From Phyto melanocephala (lineage: Eukaryota; Arthropoda; Insecta; Diptera; Rhinophoridae): DNA of 64,000 nucleotides. The position numbers and the translations under genes are program-made. Under the pieces are notes generated by a model. The model had not been told where the DNA came from and did not search any database. It worked only from the letters and a program-made list of their open reading frames with translations. Numbering within the stretch: the stretch's first letter is position 1; every line of letters starts with the position of its first letter. Positions 23,185-34,461 of this stretch are shown piece by piece. Location: the NCBI GenBank assembly GCA_941918925.1, contig OW799234.1, positions 106,203,884 to 106,267,883 of the forward strand, read 5' to 3'.

Positions 23185-24930
23185 ATTTTCTATGAGGCAT
23201 CAGTTCGGTGGTTAGCGTTGAAGATGAAAAATCACCAAAACAGGTGCTAACGTATGTTAAGAATGGTGACTTTTATCATAGTTAGTGCTCTCAGAACTCT
23301 CCTATCTAAGGCATGGTGCACTATTATGTACTAGTTACCATAGGACATATTGGCAAGACCAATCGTTGTGAACGCCGATTGAAGATTGAATGTTACGAAA
23401 GAGATGAAAAAATTGCGGTAATTTCAAAGTTTAAGGTACAGTTAGTAATGCTTCTGCTGTTGATCACAAGATACCTGAACCAGTTTTAGACACAGGTTGT
23501 ATGACGAACATACCGGACAGTTCCGATTATGACAATGGCCTTCAACTTTTTGCGAACGTCATCCAGAACACACTATATAGTAGGATATGGTAAATTTTCG
23601 ATTCACTTGAATATCAAAATATGATAAAGACTGTTGGATTACTGTAGCCTAAAACACGCCAAGTTAAAGGCTGTAAAAAAAGTCGCAGAACAAATTTAGT
23701 ATTGTGGAATTTTTAACAGCGATGTCCTTATATTTACGGTCTCTAGAGAATAAAATACATCGATAATTCCCCAGCAATGCCAGATGACTTAAGAGGATGT
23801 AGCAAAACATTCATTTGTTATCTTTATATTGGTTCCAGGACATGAGGACATCGATGATATTACATGATAGAGCTGATGATGGACTTACAAAAGGTAGTAT
23901 TACCGAAGATATGATTATATCCGAACACGTTTTTGGCGATCATCTTTCAAGGGTAAATAGCTGATCTCGAGTGAACATTTTCTAAATGCTAAAGAAGTGA
24001 GGGCGGAGAAAGAACCTACTTGTAAAGAAATCAGTAGGTTAGGTTAGGTTGAAAAGGAGGGGCATTAAAAGCCCAAACCCATGACAGGTATACACTTATG
24101 GCCAGTTGGCATGTTGTGCGCTCCATATGGAGAACGGAATTCCCAAACAAAAACCATAAACATAATTTCCCAAAAATAACGGACTAGTCCAAGAATCCAG
24201 TCCCCTCAATGTAACTCCTTATGGATCTCCAGTTCGAGTTCCCCAGGTATTCCAAGTTCGGCATAATATCCACTGTAAAATTCTCGCGTCTAATATGCCC
24301 AAACGCAGGACAATGACAGAGGTAGTGTACCAAAGTCTCATCCTCTTTCTCGCATGCTCTACATGTTGTCTCCTCAGATAATCTCATGCGACTCCGTATG
24401 ACCTGTAATTACACTGGTTAGTTTCTTAAGTGTTGGTCTACTTAGTCTCAGAATCTCTTTTGATTTCCCAAAATTTGGGTCACCCCATAGTGTTCTTGTC
24501 ACCTTATCAATAAGGATATGGATATGAAGCGATCTGCGATAAATATGCCTAAAATCCACCTAAAGAACTTAATAGCGGTCAATACTGGACAGTGCCCATT
24601 AGAGACTCATGCGAAAAGGTTAAGTATCCACTATAACGACTTTTGCAAAAGTTGTTTTAATGAAAAGGAAACCAATGAATATCTCCTATGTCGCTGACCA
24701 GGACTTGAAGACCTGAGCTGACGGAGTCTATCTCAGCAAATACTTAACAACATTTCTTCCACAAGTGATTTGGAGGTACGCCTTCAGAAATAAGACAGGC
24801 TGGCTGAAGATTGATGGCAGCCTAGAAATATATACAAACGGTATCATGATGCACAAAATAAAATGACGGAAAACGCGGAAGGGCCCAGAGAGCTATGCCT
24901 TCAGGCATCTGTAAAATCAACCCAACTCCA
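23185..24930 (+). pseudogene. RNase H-type non-LTR retrotransposon relic, interrupted by a nested retroposon
   Basis: Plus-strand scraps in several frames follow the I/R1/LOA-type C-terminal order. First is ASVRWLALKMKN with VSALRTLLSKAW (end of the reverse transcriptase region, 23198-23330). Then VPGHEDIDDI (23831-23865) and DRADDGLTKGSIT (RNase H C-terminus), and a linker with PTCKEIS. After the interruption at 24036-24508 comes HLKNLIAVNTGQCP with CKSCFNEKETNEYLLC (24560-24690), the CCHC-like finger these elements carry. Stops and frameshifts are abundant. The same linker resumes on both sides of the insertion, which shows one element was split. Its 5' part is missing. Confidence 0.68.
24036..24508 (-). 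mobile_element. 5'-truncated non-LTR retroposon with TTAGG-like 3' tail, copy A
   Basis: Minus-strand frames give KVTRTLWGDPNFGKSKEIL, then RMRLSEETTCRACEKEDE and HYLCHCPAFGHIRRENF, ending GTGFLD with a stop at 24184. These are the finger and C-terminus of an I/LOA-type ORF2, with one frameshift between the two halves. The 3' untranslated region (24036-24183) ends in AACCTAACCTAAC on the minus strand, which is TTAGG repeats on the plus strand. Homology to the copy at 26477 stops at about 24508, the truncation point. Flanks ATCAGTAGG and ATCAATAAGG may be a decayed target duplication. It is nested in an older relic of the opposite strand. Confidence 0.72.
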
Positions 24931-26337
24931 AACAGAACGAAAATCTTTTTTTATTTGTTTAAGTAATTGTTTGCTAAAAAATTAACATTTCGTAAACATT
25001 TTTCTAAATAAAAGTATTTTTAAAAGAAAAATTTAATTAAAATGTTAGAGTTTCTCCAAATAACCTCTAAGTAAAAGATAAATTTAAAAGAAAAACCTTT
25101 AAATTATAAATGTGTGTGCAATTCTGCTTTAATAGAAAAAAACCAAATGTTTGTATTGGCATGAGTGTAAAAGTTGTGGTGTAAACCGCCTCTTTTCTGT
25201 TTATTCATGCCCACTTAACTTTAATCTTAAGCTCATAATTATAAACCTTATATAATCAGCATTTAATCTTATAAATCTTACAAATCGTTTTTAAACAGTT
25301 CAAGTAAATAATAATAAAAAGCAATTCATACAACAGAAATAAAAATCTTTATCAGTCGCATGCAATTTTTCGCTATTAAAACTGTCATTTAACAGCAATA
25401 AAACCTCAACCAAAGAAATAAAAAAAAAAATACAAATCCCTGTACATTATTTACACATGCGAGTGTATGTATGTATGTATGTTTGGCTGTATAAGTTTGG
25501 TTAAAAAAACAAAAAAAAAATAAACAGATCGTAATGGTTGGTTAATTGTGGTTGGATTGCTGGTGATAAAATGACATGAAGAAAAAAATCCAACCAAAAC
25601 AACTCCTGTCCATTTTAAAGCATGTTTCCTTAAAGTCATTTAAAATCATTTAACCACATACTTGTACACTCGCTCAATGGTTTCAACTAGTACTTCTACC
25701 GCTGTTGCTGAAAAGATGGATAGAGGTAGTTGTTTGTTGCTTACAACTGGATTCGTAGATTTATTTTAATTTATGCACTTATTTTTCACTACTCAATTTA
25801 TGGTTAATTTTATGCTTTTAACTTCATTTTTTCAGTATTTAAGCTTGAGGCGATTTTTCTTATTCCTATTTGTTTGTTTGTTTGTTTGATTTTCTGTTCA
25901 GTCACGCAATGACTTTTGTTTTTTGTTTTTTTGTAATTTTTTAAGCCAGTTGTTTGGGAAGGATAGAAACGGCCAGTTTTCATAAATAGATTAACAATGT
26001 TTCCAGTTGGAAGTTGGCGAATCAGCTCACATTTATTATTTACATAATGTCGACAGTTGGAACATTTTTTACACAATTTTATATTTTGATTTTAAAGTTA
26101 AAATAAAAAAAAACGGATTATTTATGCTAATTAATGTAAATTAAAAGTTGTATTAGTGTCAATTTCTCTTATCAATTTTTCTATTGTAAATAAATATTTA
26201 TAACTTTCCCTAATCACTTTAAAGGTATAAGAAAAAAAATTAAAATTTTACTTTTTGATTACTTTTTTTTATTTAAAATATAAACTTAGAATTGTTAGCT
26301 TTAATTACTCCTTGTAAACAATAAACTTTTTAGTTGT
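24931..26337. other. AT-rich non-coding stretch
   Basis: A (TGTA)n microsatellite lies near 25463-25482 and a (TTTG)n tract near 25867-25890. A minus-strand open frame (25810-26076) starts with CKKC and CRHY cysteine spacing but ends in low-complexity lysine-rich sequence; I do not regard it as a gene. Confidence 0.5.
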
Positions 26338-26476
26338 TAATAAGTTAGAGTACCATATTCGGCCGTTGCGAATCTGAAAATACCCTCGTAGCATAACCTA
26401 GATTTCATATTTAATGTTGTACGCGATTTTGCTTTATTATTTTTGACGTCATCTCTGAATTTTATTTTTCACATAG

Positions 26477-27095
26477 GTTAGGTTAGGTTGAAAAGGAGGG
26501 GCATTAAAAGCCCAAACCCATGACAGGTATACACTTATGCCCAGTTGGCATGTTGTGCGCTCCATGTGGAAAACGGAATTCCGAAACAAAAACCATAAAC
26601 TTAATTTCCCATAAATAACGGACTAGTCCAAGAACCCAGTCCCCTCAATGTAACTCCTTATGGATCTCCAGTTCGAGTTCCCCAGGTATTCCAAGTTGGG
26701 CATAGTATCCACTGTAAAATTCTCGCGCCTAAAATGGCCAAACGCAGGACAATGACAGAGGTAGTGTACCAAAGTCTCATCCTCTTCCTCGCATGCTCTA
26801 CATGTTGTCTCCTCCGTATGACCTGTAATTACACTGGTTAGTTTCCTAAGTGTTGGTCTACTTAGTCTCAGAATCTCTTTTGATTTCTTAAGATTTGGGT
26901 CACCCCATAGTGTTCTTGTCACCTTACCGACATCAGTGCTTTGCCATTTTCTGACATGTTCCTCCATCGCCCAACGTTTAAGTTCATCCTTAAATCGTTT
27001 AAGGGGTTTGGCGTTCTCCAAAGTTATAGTACTCAGAAGAGCTCCCATTTTGGATAATTTGTCGGCTTTCTCGTTTCCGATCAGCCCGTGATGGC
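26477..27095 (-). mobile_element. 5'-truncated non-LTR retroposon with TTAGG-like 3' tail, copy B
   Basis: Flanked by an exact 14-bp target duplication, TATTTTTCACATAG (26463-26476 and 27096-27109). The minus-strand frame opens inside the RNase H C-terminal motif HHGLIGNEKADKLSKMGA, whose usual HH/GNE/AD residues are present. It then runs through KVTRTLWGDPNLKKSKEIL and ETTCRACEEEDETLVHYLC to GTGFLD at 26623. The 3' untranslated region ends in TTAGG-type repeats (plus strand GTTAGGTTAGGTT at 26477). Compared with copy A it lacks about 20 bp just before the finger (no RMRLS), in frame. Textbook target-primed insertion of a truncated element. Confidence 0.85.
26623..27095 (-). pseudogene. C-terminal ORF2 fragment: RNase H end plus zinc finger
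   Basis: An uninterrupted frame of roughly 157 codons encodes the last part of an RNase H domain, a linker with the RTLWGDPN block, and the finger C-R-A-C...H-Y-L-C-H-C-P. The in-frame methionine upstream comes from the target duplication, not from the element, so no native start exists. RNase H in non-LTR elements removes the RNA strand after target-primed reverse transcription; the catalytic residues lie upstream of this fragment and are absent, so it cannot be active. Confidence 0.75.
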
Positions 27096-27330
27096 TATTT
27101 TTCACATAGTTAACTGTATTCTTTTAATTAAGCCCTTTAATTTAATATCCATATTAGACTCCATCTGGGATTTTACACTTCTTCATTATTTGATGTATTC
27201 TACTAGTCAAGTCGTTTCATTTGATGTCAATATTATTTGGGTTGAAGGCTACAGAGCCTAAATAACTATATTTCATCCATATTTCTGCCATTTTATTTTG
27301 GGACGCCATCTTGAAAACTGAAGTCATTCC

Positions 27331-28115
27331 ATAAGAGGTACGTTGTTGAGGGCAAACCAGTCCTTTGCCATTTTTGAGGGAGTACTTCGGGTCATTGCCC
27401 TGCTGAAACTGCCATCTCAAGGGCATCTTTTCATTAGCAAATGGAAGCATTATGCTTTGCAATATATTTACGTAATTTGGGGCTCACATTTTGTTCTTAA
27501 TCCAATATATCGGACAGACACAAGAAGAGAAGAAACATTCCCAAACATTATGAATCCACCGCCATGTTTAACGGTCTTTTTTGTGTATTTTGGATTATAT
27601 GCCTTATTGCCTGGGCGCCTAATATAATTCTTATTATCGGATCCAAAGAAATTTATCTTTGAACACGTTTGCCCAGTTGTTTACGAAATGCTAATGGCCA
27701 AAGTCTAGGCGTTTTGGTGTATTTTTGTTTTTTTTTGCTTAAGAAGGGTAATTTTCTTGCACTGTGTGCTTTCAAGATTTGCTGCAAAAACCTAGTTCGC
27801 ACTGTTCTGAAGCTCACTGGTGCTTTCATCTCATTTTGTTAATTAGTCGATGAGTGAAATGTTTTTTTTTGCGCGAATCTTATAAGGTTTTATCCTAACT
27901 ATCGCTTGTTGCCGGCTTTTTGCCACTGGTTTCACTTTTAGGAACACTTTTAGGCTCTAAAAAAAATCAGAAAAGACTATTTTTAGAGCACTTCATTATT
28001 GTAGCAATTTCGGACATGGTCGTTCCTTCTGCCTTAAACTTCTTAATCGCCGTTCTCGCTGTGTTGGTAGTATGTACACCACACGACCCAGTTTGTTTGA
28101 AATCACACTAAAATA
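27331..28115 (-). pseudogene. Tc1-like transposase relic 2
   Basis: On the minus strand, AIKKFKAEGTTMSEIATIMK is the helix-turn-helix. Scraps FLWIR and FGSDNKNYIRRPG lead to KYTKKTVKHGGGFIMF, a diagnostic Tc1 block. MLPFANEKMPLRWQFQQGND with PKY then carries the second catalytic motif, where the expected D is G. The C-terminal DLNPIEN.W part is missing because the relic ends at the DINE-like element near 27330. It differs from the relic at 10568-11260, so two Tc1 lineages are represented. Confidence 0.78.
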
Positions 28116-28995
28116 TTGTGCAAAGTCACAAATTGCGATAATTTCTTATTGAATTTATTCTATTTTTGGGAACTTATCTAAATTAGCTTTTACAATGATA
28201 TTAAATTTTAAAATTTAAAACAATATGTATTGCGTGTCAATTTTCTTTAAACAAAATACCGTCTTTAGGCCGTCAGCGAACGATTAAAGTGATATTTTTG
28301 GATAAACTGGTGGAGATTTTATACAATAATAAAGTCCCCTTAACATTCTTTAAAACATTTTGCAATGTCGTTTCTGTTATATTTTCCAACACTGTATATG
28401 ATGTATTCACAAGAATTCCTAAGTTTTGTATTGTCATAATGTCATGGTTTTTAAACATTTTGGAAATTTATGAAAAATTCTTAAGACTTTTTAAAATTTT
28501 TAAAAATTATAAAATTATGAAAATACGACTTTTAGTAGACCTTGTGAATTCACCAATTGTATGAGATTTTAAATTAAAAATTTAAGGCAAAAAATTTTTT
28601 TCTTTAATTTTGATTTATTTGCATAAACAGTTAAACAATTTACATCTTTAGCATCAATCTACATAAAAACAGATAAATTTTCCTTCGATCACACCAAAAA
28701 TAATTTTTAATTTCTCTCCGGAAATGGTGTTAAATTGCAAAATACTTGTGTGTGTTTGTTGTGCGTAGTAACAAGAAATTAGTAGTTTTTGAAAGAAACC
28801 ACTTTGTTTTGTTTTTGTTTTGTTTTGCTGCTGCCACTAGTTGTTTTTTTTTTTTGTTTGTTAGATTAAAAACTTACATACACACATATGCATACAACAT
28901 ACAAACATTTCGTACATTACATATCCATATGTTAGTGCTGTATGTTGTAGATGTTTATTTTATTACAAATTCCTTAACATGTCATAATGTGCTTT
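28116..28995. other. AT-rich non-coding stretch
   Basis: Open frames at 28273-28564 overlap on opposite strands and look like chance reading of AT-rich DNA. No element ends recognised. Confidence 0.5.
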
Positions 28996-29705
28996 TATAC
29001 CCTACGCGACCATAGGATGGGAAAGGTTTTATGTGATGGGGCTGTTGTTTGTTACGCACAATGACATGATGGCTCTCTTAACTAGTAAGTCAGGTAAACG
29101 GTGTTCATCCTTCTGTCCCTTCTCGTATTTCTTTTAAATTTGTTTTGCACGAACTCTTTGGATTCTGGTAACCGGTTTAGGATTTCATCTAGTTAGAATG
29201 ACAACATTGCTCTGGAATTGGACTACAGCTAATTTAGCTCACTTTAAAATGTTATCATTTTTATAAAAATTAACGATAACGGGATGTTGATTATAACATA
29301 AAATCACATATAAGAATTTTTTTCAAAAACTGCTTCTAGCCTAATAAGACCAAATGGGTTAAAGCATCTCAATCAGTTTAAAAATTGTTCTGTTTGACAT
29401 CACTGTTTCCAAGTTTGCTAAATTTTGGTAGATATAAATTGTATTTCAGATCTAAGAAGATATTGAAATTTGAGGTCACTAACTCATCTATATCCAAAGA
29501 GATGAGGTCTTGAAAATCAGGATAATTCAAAACAATGAACACAGTTGTGCAAACTTTATTGCTTTCTTTTGGAAAATATTACATTTGACCTCTCGACCAA
29601 AAGAATCATGTTTATCAATCTTAAAAAAAAAAAAATTTTCTAATTGTATGATCTACTGTATTAAAACGAAAAAATCACAAAATGCGAAATAGACAGGGTA
29701 TACCC
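28996..29705 (+). mobile_element. Possible TATACCC-ended element of another DINE/Helitron-like family
   Basis: It starts TTATACCCTACGCGACCATA, then GGGAAAGGTTTTATGTGA and TTTGTTACGC. An AGACAGGGTATACCCACCCC segment occurs near 29690. The TATACCC opening and first-100-base layout resemble DINE-like elements, but no sister copy occurs in this window, so ends and identity are tentative. Confidence 0.35.
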
Positions 29706-30005
29706 ACCCCTTGGTTGATTTGACATGGAATTACCCATATACATGTATCTAGACACATTTTTCTAGAAATAAGTGTCATATACTAAGTACTTCTAAGAGT
29801 ACATTAAATAATAAATTAAATATTTTAATAATTAAAGTATTAAAAATACTGGCAATATAAACAAAAATACTTATACAAATTTTTGTAACCGTCGGCCGTA
29901 ATTTTAAAATTGTAAAACTGTGTTAAAAAAACATTGGCTATCAAATGTGTATAATATCGCTATTTCAAGTGAAATATGATGCCAAAAATTTATATGTTTA
30001 TTGTA

Positions 30006-30629
30006 CTAGAAAAGCCCGGCGCGCGTTGCTACGCCACTTAATGCAAAAAAATGCATTCTCAATTTGAATTTAATATCAAGTGCAAAAAGCTAAAAATTAA
30101 ATTTTTTTAATGGGCGTGACACTGCCCACTTTTCTAATCAAGAAATTGTATAGTCATGACAACTCAATATGTGTGCAAAGTTTCACAAAAATCGGTCCAG
30201 AGGAAGTACCTCAATATTATAAAATTTTTTATGGGCGTGGCCCTACCCACTTTTCTAATCGTGAAATTATATAGTCATGACAGCTCAATGTGTGTGCAAA
30301 GTTTCAGAAAAATCGGTGAAGTTTAAGTAGCTGAAAAATATAACTTTTTTTTATGGGTGACAAATCAATATGTGTGCAAAGTTTCACAAAAATCGGTCCA
30401 GTGCAAGTACCTCAAACTTAAAATTTTTTTATAGGCGTGGCCCCTCCCGCTTTTCTTATCACGAAATTATAAAGTCATGACAGCTCAATATGTGTGCAAA
30501 GTTTCAGAAAAATCGGTCAAGTGCAAGTAGCTAAAAATGATAACTAATTTTTTATGGGCGTGGCCCCGCCATTTTTCCTATAGCTAACACACACACAGAG
30601 TTTCGTTTATATATATATAGATAGATAGA
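30006..30629 (-). mobile_element. Helitron-like element, copy 4 (four internal repeats)
   Basis: The minus-strand 5' end is TCTATCTATATATATATAAA, then CGAAACTCTGTGTGTG; the 3' end is GCGCGCCGGGCTTTTCTAG followed by T. On the 5' side the flanking base is A, giving the A/T target expected for Helitrons. About four repeat units are present, the middle one shortened. Confidence 0.72.
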
Positions 30630-31344
30630 TGTTGTATCTTGTAATGTAGTGTACATTTAAAAACGGTCTTGAACGCCTAAAACTTTTCCATCTTTTTTTC
30701 TTTTACATAAGGCGGCTGTTTTTTTTTAATTTTTATTTTTTAAGTCTGCATTTTTGTATACCTCTTGGATGGGTTGAATTTTTTTTTTGCATTTTAAAAT
30801 AAAGATTTTTTTTTTAATGTTGACACTTTTGACATTTTCACAGCATGCTTTAATAGGTACACGCTCACACACACATGTATGTGCATTTAAAACGTACATG
30901 CATTGAATTAAGCTCTATATGCGTAGAAACAACACAGTGTGTGCGTGTTAGTTTGTTGGCATTATTATTCTTTACTACGGTTACTTTTTTAAGTAAATAT
31001 TTTACGTTTTAATGTCTTGTAAATGCCACGCGTTGTAAAAGTCTTCTATTGCAATTTTATTTCCAGCACATACATATTTTTGTTGTTTTATTAATTCGTG
31101 TTTTTTTCTTAACAGTTTTTTACGTTTTTTATCAAGGCTTAGAGATATGTATGTTCAGTTAAGTGATTTTTATTGAGAAAGGTAGCTGAAAAAGAGTTAT
31201 AAAATTTTTGTGTTGCCGCTGACTGAACAGTAAAAACGTTTGTAAATCGTTGTTTTACATTATCTTACTAGATATTTTCATATCTGCATGATTAAAAATC
31301 AGCCTGTCAGTCGTTCGTTTATATATTTTTATTATTAAACTTTT
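30630..31344. other. AT-rich non-coding stretch
   Basis: Poly-T tracts and (AC)n/(GT)n runs. No gene recognised. Confidence 0.5.
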
Positions 31345-31466
31345 AGGGCCGCCGTATTCATTAAAAATATTTTAGGTTTATTAAAGGCATATTTGAGAAA
31401 TTTCTCTACAACATCTGTCAAATAAGCCTTTAATAAACCTAAAATATTTTTTATGAATACGGCCCT
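31345..31466. mobile_element. Palindromic MITE 1 of a cluster
   Basis: The arms AGGGCCGCCGTATTCATTAA and (reverse) AGGGCCGTATTCATAAAAAA continue inward through AATATTTTAGGTTTATTAAAGGC on both sides. Each arm is about 48 bases with a loop of about 25. The whole can fold into one hairpin. No coding content. Confidence 0.78.
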
Positions 31467-31474
31467 TAAATATT

Positions 31475-31633
31475 CTGCCTGTTCAACGATGTCGAAAGAA
31501 AACCCAAGCTAAATTTCATTCGTACAAATATATTGAAAACAACAACAAAAACTAAAAATTTGTTTTTGTTTTCAACGTATTTGTACGAATGAAATTTCGC
31601 TTGGGTTTTCTTTCGACATCGTTGAACAGGCAG
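31475..31633. mobile_element. Palindromic MITE 2 of a cluster (near-perfect 159-bp hairpin)
   Basis: The outer arms CTGCCTGTTCAACGATGTCG and CGACATCGTTGAACAGGCAG are exact complements. Pairing continues through GAAAGAAAACCCAAGC, AAATTTCATTCGTACAAATA and GAAAACAA almost to the centre, leaving only a few unpaired bases. ATT flanks both sides. Such a low-divergence hairpin implies recent origin or gene-conversion of its arms. Confidence 0.82.
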
Positions 31634-31789
31634 ATTATTTTGTTTAGATAGTGTGAAAAAAATTAAATAATTATTTACGTTATGTATAGGAAAATTTTAC
31701 ATTAAAAGTGATGGCAGGTTAGGAAAAATTTTAATGTTTATAAACGTCAACAAAAAACTTAAAACATTTTTAGCCTCCCGAAATAAAAT

Positions 31790-31911
31790 ATTCGCCTGTG
31801 TTCTGTATTTCGGGTGAAATTAAATCACCCGGAATGGAATTGTTTATAACAGCAATTTCATGGCAATTCCGAGTGATTTAATTTCACTCGGAATGCAGAA
31901 CACAGGCGAAT
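31790..31911. mobile_element. Palindromic MITE 3 of a cluster
   Basis: ATTCGCCTGTGTTCTG and CAGAACACAGGCGAAT pair exactly. The next segment, with GTGAAATTAAATCAC / GTGATTTAATTTCAC, is itself nearly palindromic, so both a long hairpin and two small cruciforms are possible. It is unrelated in sequence to the two upstream hairpins. Confidence 0.78.
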
Positions 31912-32399
31912 GAAATAGTTTTCATATCGAAGAATTTACGTTGTTAAATAATTTCTTTAAAATTTTGTAATATTTACATCATGTAAGCAATTGTTTTCCA
32001 AGCTTAATTAATCGACTAAGTATACGTTACATGCATTCTAATTGTTTTTTTTACAAGGCAAAATATAAAATTTATATTTACCGAACGTAAATAAATAAAA
32101 TATTTTTTTTCTTAAAACAGTTCACGAAAAATAGATTTAGTTTCCCGCCAATTTGTTTTTTTGAAACTTACATTATTTACATTATGTAAGCAATTGCTTT
32201 AAGATAAAACGTAACCAATATTTTACATTTTATGCTAAGAACTTGACAAATTTCATTATTTACACAAGGTCGACAATTGCCATAAATGCCTAAATCATTT
32301 AAAAAATCCAAAAATTCAATAATAAATGTAGGCTAGATTGAATTGACTCACAATCAACACACTTGGGTTCATAATTGGCCTCTTTGTGATACCTGATAT
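31912..32399. other. AT-rich non-coding stretch
   Basis: ATTTACATTATGTAAGCAATTG occurs twice in slightly varied form (near 31974 and 32169). No gene recognised. Confidence 0.5.
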
Positions 32400-32790
32400 A
32401 TGGGATCTCGCGTGTTACTTGTCCCTCCTTCACTTAGAGGAGTTAAAAACAATCTATTTAAGCCCCGAATAAGCAAGTACACCCTTATAACACTTATATC
32501 AGATACACTGGATAAGTCGAAAGGAAACCTTCCCTTTAGATACTGGACTCTTAAACCTACTAAAGCCGGGCACTGACAGAGAAGATATTACAACATCTAA
32601 ACCTTCTCCTCGTTGTGACAGGTTCTACAGAAGTTAGGTAGTTTGTCGAAGCAGGGAAAGTGGAATAAGGTTGTGCCGACAGCTATGACAAAACTCTTAA
32701 ATTCACTCTCGGAGAATCTTGGGATCCATTGTGCTTCCCTTTTGATACAAGAAAGAACAGAAAAAATAAGGAAGAGAAGCATGTATTAGA
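32400..32790 (-). pseudogene. RNase H-type non-LTR relic, finger and C-terminus (B)
   Basis: On the minus strand, KLPNFCRTCHNEEKV, then YLLCQCPALVGLR is the CCHC-like finger seen at the end of I/R1/LOA-type ORF2 proteins. A decayed C-terminal tail follows. One stop lies between the halves of the finger. Reading starts abruptly, so most of the element is missing. It differs in sequence from the 24.0/26.5 kb retroposons. Confidence 0.62.
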
Positions 32791-32869
32791 AACAATGGAA
32801 ATTAAGAAAAGAAATAATGTAGAAGAAAGGCAATGAAAAACTTGCGAAAACAGTCCTAACAAGCCCTAA

Positions 32870-33490
32870 TGACCCCTGACCCCCATGATGAATCTAATGA
32901 TATTCGAGACATCACTTAACTCATCGATCGGAATCGTTTACTTATGCACCTAACTCTATAGTTCTGTAGTTTGTATCTCTTCCTAATCCTCACAGTAATC
33001 CGCAGTGTCAAGATCCTAACTATTGATCCTAGCCATTAGTCTGCACAATGCCCTGTTATATCCCTTGTAGTGGTTCTCAAAAATACCCATTTAGGTCCAG
33101 GAGTACCTTAGAGTCCGCCGAGTTTGCTTTTGGCCATGAATCCCTTGACACTTTGCAGTCCCTTATTTTCTTGCATACCGTAATCGTCCTGTCTGACATC
33201 CATGCCTTAGTTAACTCAAAAAAGTGGCTCTACAGAAGTTATTGAAATTTAAATTTTATCTTCTGGCCTGAACCCCCAAAGCTAATGTCCGATTAGAGAT
33301 TCAACTATATCACGGAGTTGGAAGCGAGAGTTGCACGATTACATTTGTTAGATGGTCGTTCATTGACGGCCAAATCAGTCTTACTATTTTGCAAGCGATA
33401 GTCCTTGCGGACAATCTAGTCTCTGCGGACTTGTGTTATTTCTATTTAAACATTCTCTTGCTTAACAGAAGTGCTCAACCAGTCATTCTT
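32870..33490 (-). pseudogene. RNase H-type non-LTR relic, linker and finger (A)
   Basis: Minus-strand scraps give ACKIVRLIWPSMND (33430-33330), SWPKANSADSKVLLDLNGY and ITGHC (33140-33030), then DTADYCED and EEIQTTE (33000-32940). These are successive pieces of linker and finger in I/R1/LOA-type ORF2. The duplicated linker-like blocks mean this is either two fused fragments or an internal duplication. Heavily decayed. Confidence 0.45.
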
Positions 33491-34426
33491 CCCCGAGCGG
33501 TAAATAGAAATATACTGTGAAAAAAATACAAATATGAACATAATCAGAATATTTTCTGTAGTATCTCAGCCTAAAGGACATCCTTTTGCTAAAAACGAAG
33601 ATAAATAAGGCACCACGCACAAACTTTCCTAATTTTAATCTTTCAGTATAAACTCTCAGAGAAGTAAATAAGTACCACATCAAATGGAGTCGATCTGGTT
33701 GTTGATACAGAGAGACTTCTCTCGACAAAAGGAAAGTCGGAGTGCTATAGTATATATATTTTGCAATATTTTTTATAACATTCGGTTTCCATGCAATCCA
33801 ATGGACGTCTTAAGTGTCACCTGATTCAGATCCGCAAGTAACCTTAAATGTTTGTTTATGCTGAATAATGTAAGATAATTAAATAATTTTTAACCTAAAG
33901 TGCAATAAACAAATTAAGTTTTTTTAAGGCATACATATTACATATTAGATACATACATATTCATAAGATTTAAAATTAGTTTGAACAAATTTTTTTATTA
34001 AAAATTTTTAACAAAAAATTTTTATTTTCTTATGAATATAAATCTTAATATATTGCTATAGAAGCGTTCATATTCCAAATTTTAATTACCATGAACTTGA
34101 TATGTTTACATAATGTAAAAAATTAAAATAATCTGCAAATTATTTTTGTAACATTTGAAAATCTACATTAGCGTTATAATAAAAAAAAAATATTAATTAA
34201 GTACAAAAAAGGACTACAATTTGAACAATTATACTTTTTTATAATATAATAAACTGCCACTATTACCTTACGAAAGCCATTAACGATAACACACCGTTTC
34301 CGTTACATGTCTAATGGACGTCCTTGGTTTAATTAACGTTTAGTGTGAACCACAAATGGCTGTACCAGACTTAATGTTTAATTGACATGTTACTTTGTAA
34401 CTAATTAATATACAAATTTACACATG

Positions 34427-34461
<35 letters not shown>

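Larger units (their letters stand above)
26338..27330 (-). mobile_element. DINE-1-like element, older subfamily, split by a retroposon
   Basis: The minus-strand 3' end is on the left (GAGTACCATATTCGGCCGTT, matching the hairpin end). The body resumes after the insertion at 26477-27095 and continues to about 27330 (ATTTCATCCATATTTCTGCC, TTTTGGGACGCCATCTTG, both also seen in the 8477 and 16540 copies). The 5' half is missing where the Tc1 relic begins. Confidence 0.62.

Noticed and set aside
25810..26076. Cysteine-containing frame (CKKC...CRHY...C)
   Set aside because: Cysteines occur only at the start and the remainder is low-complexity; no family is recognised and no splice context seen.
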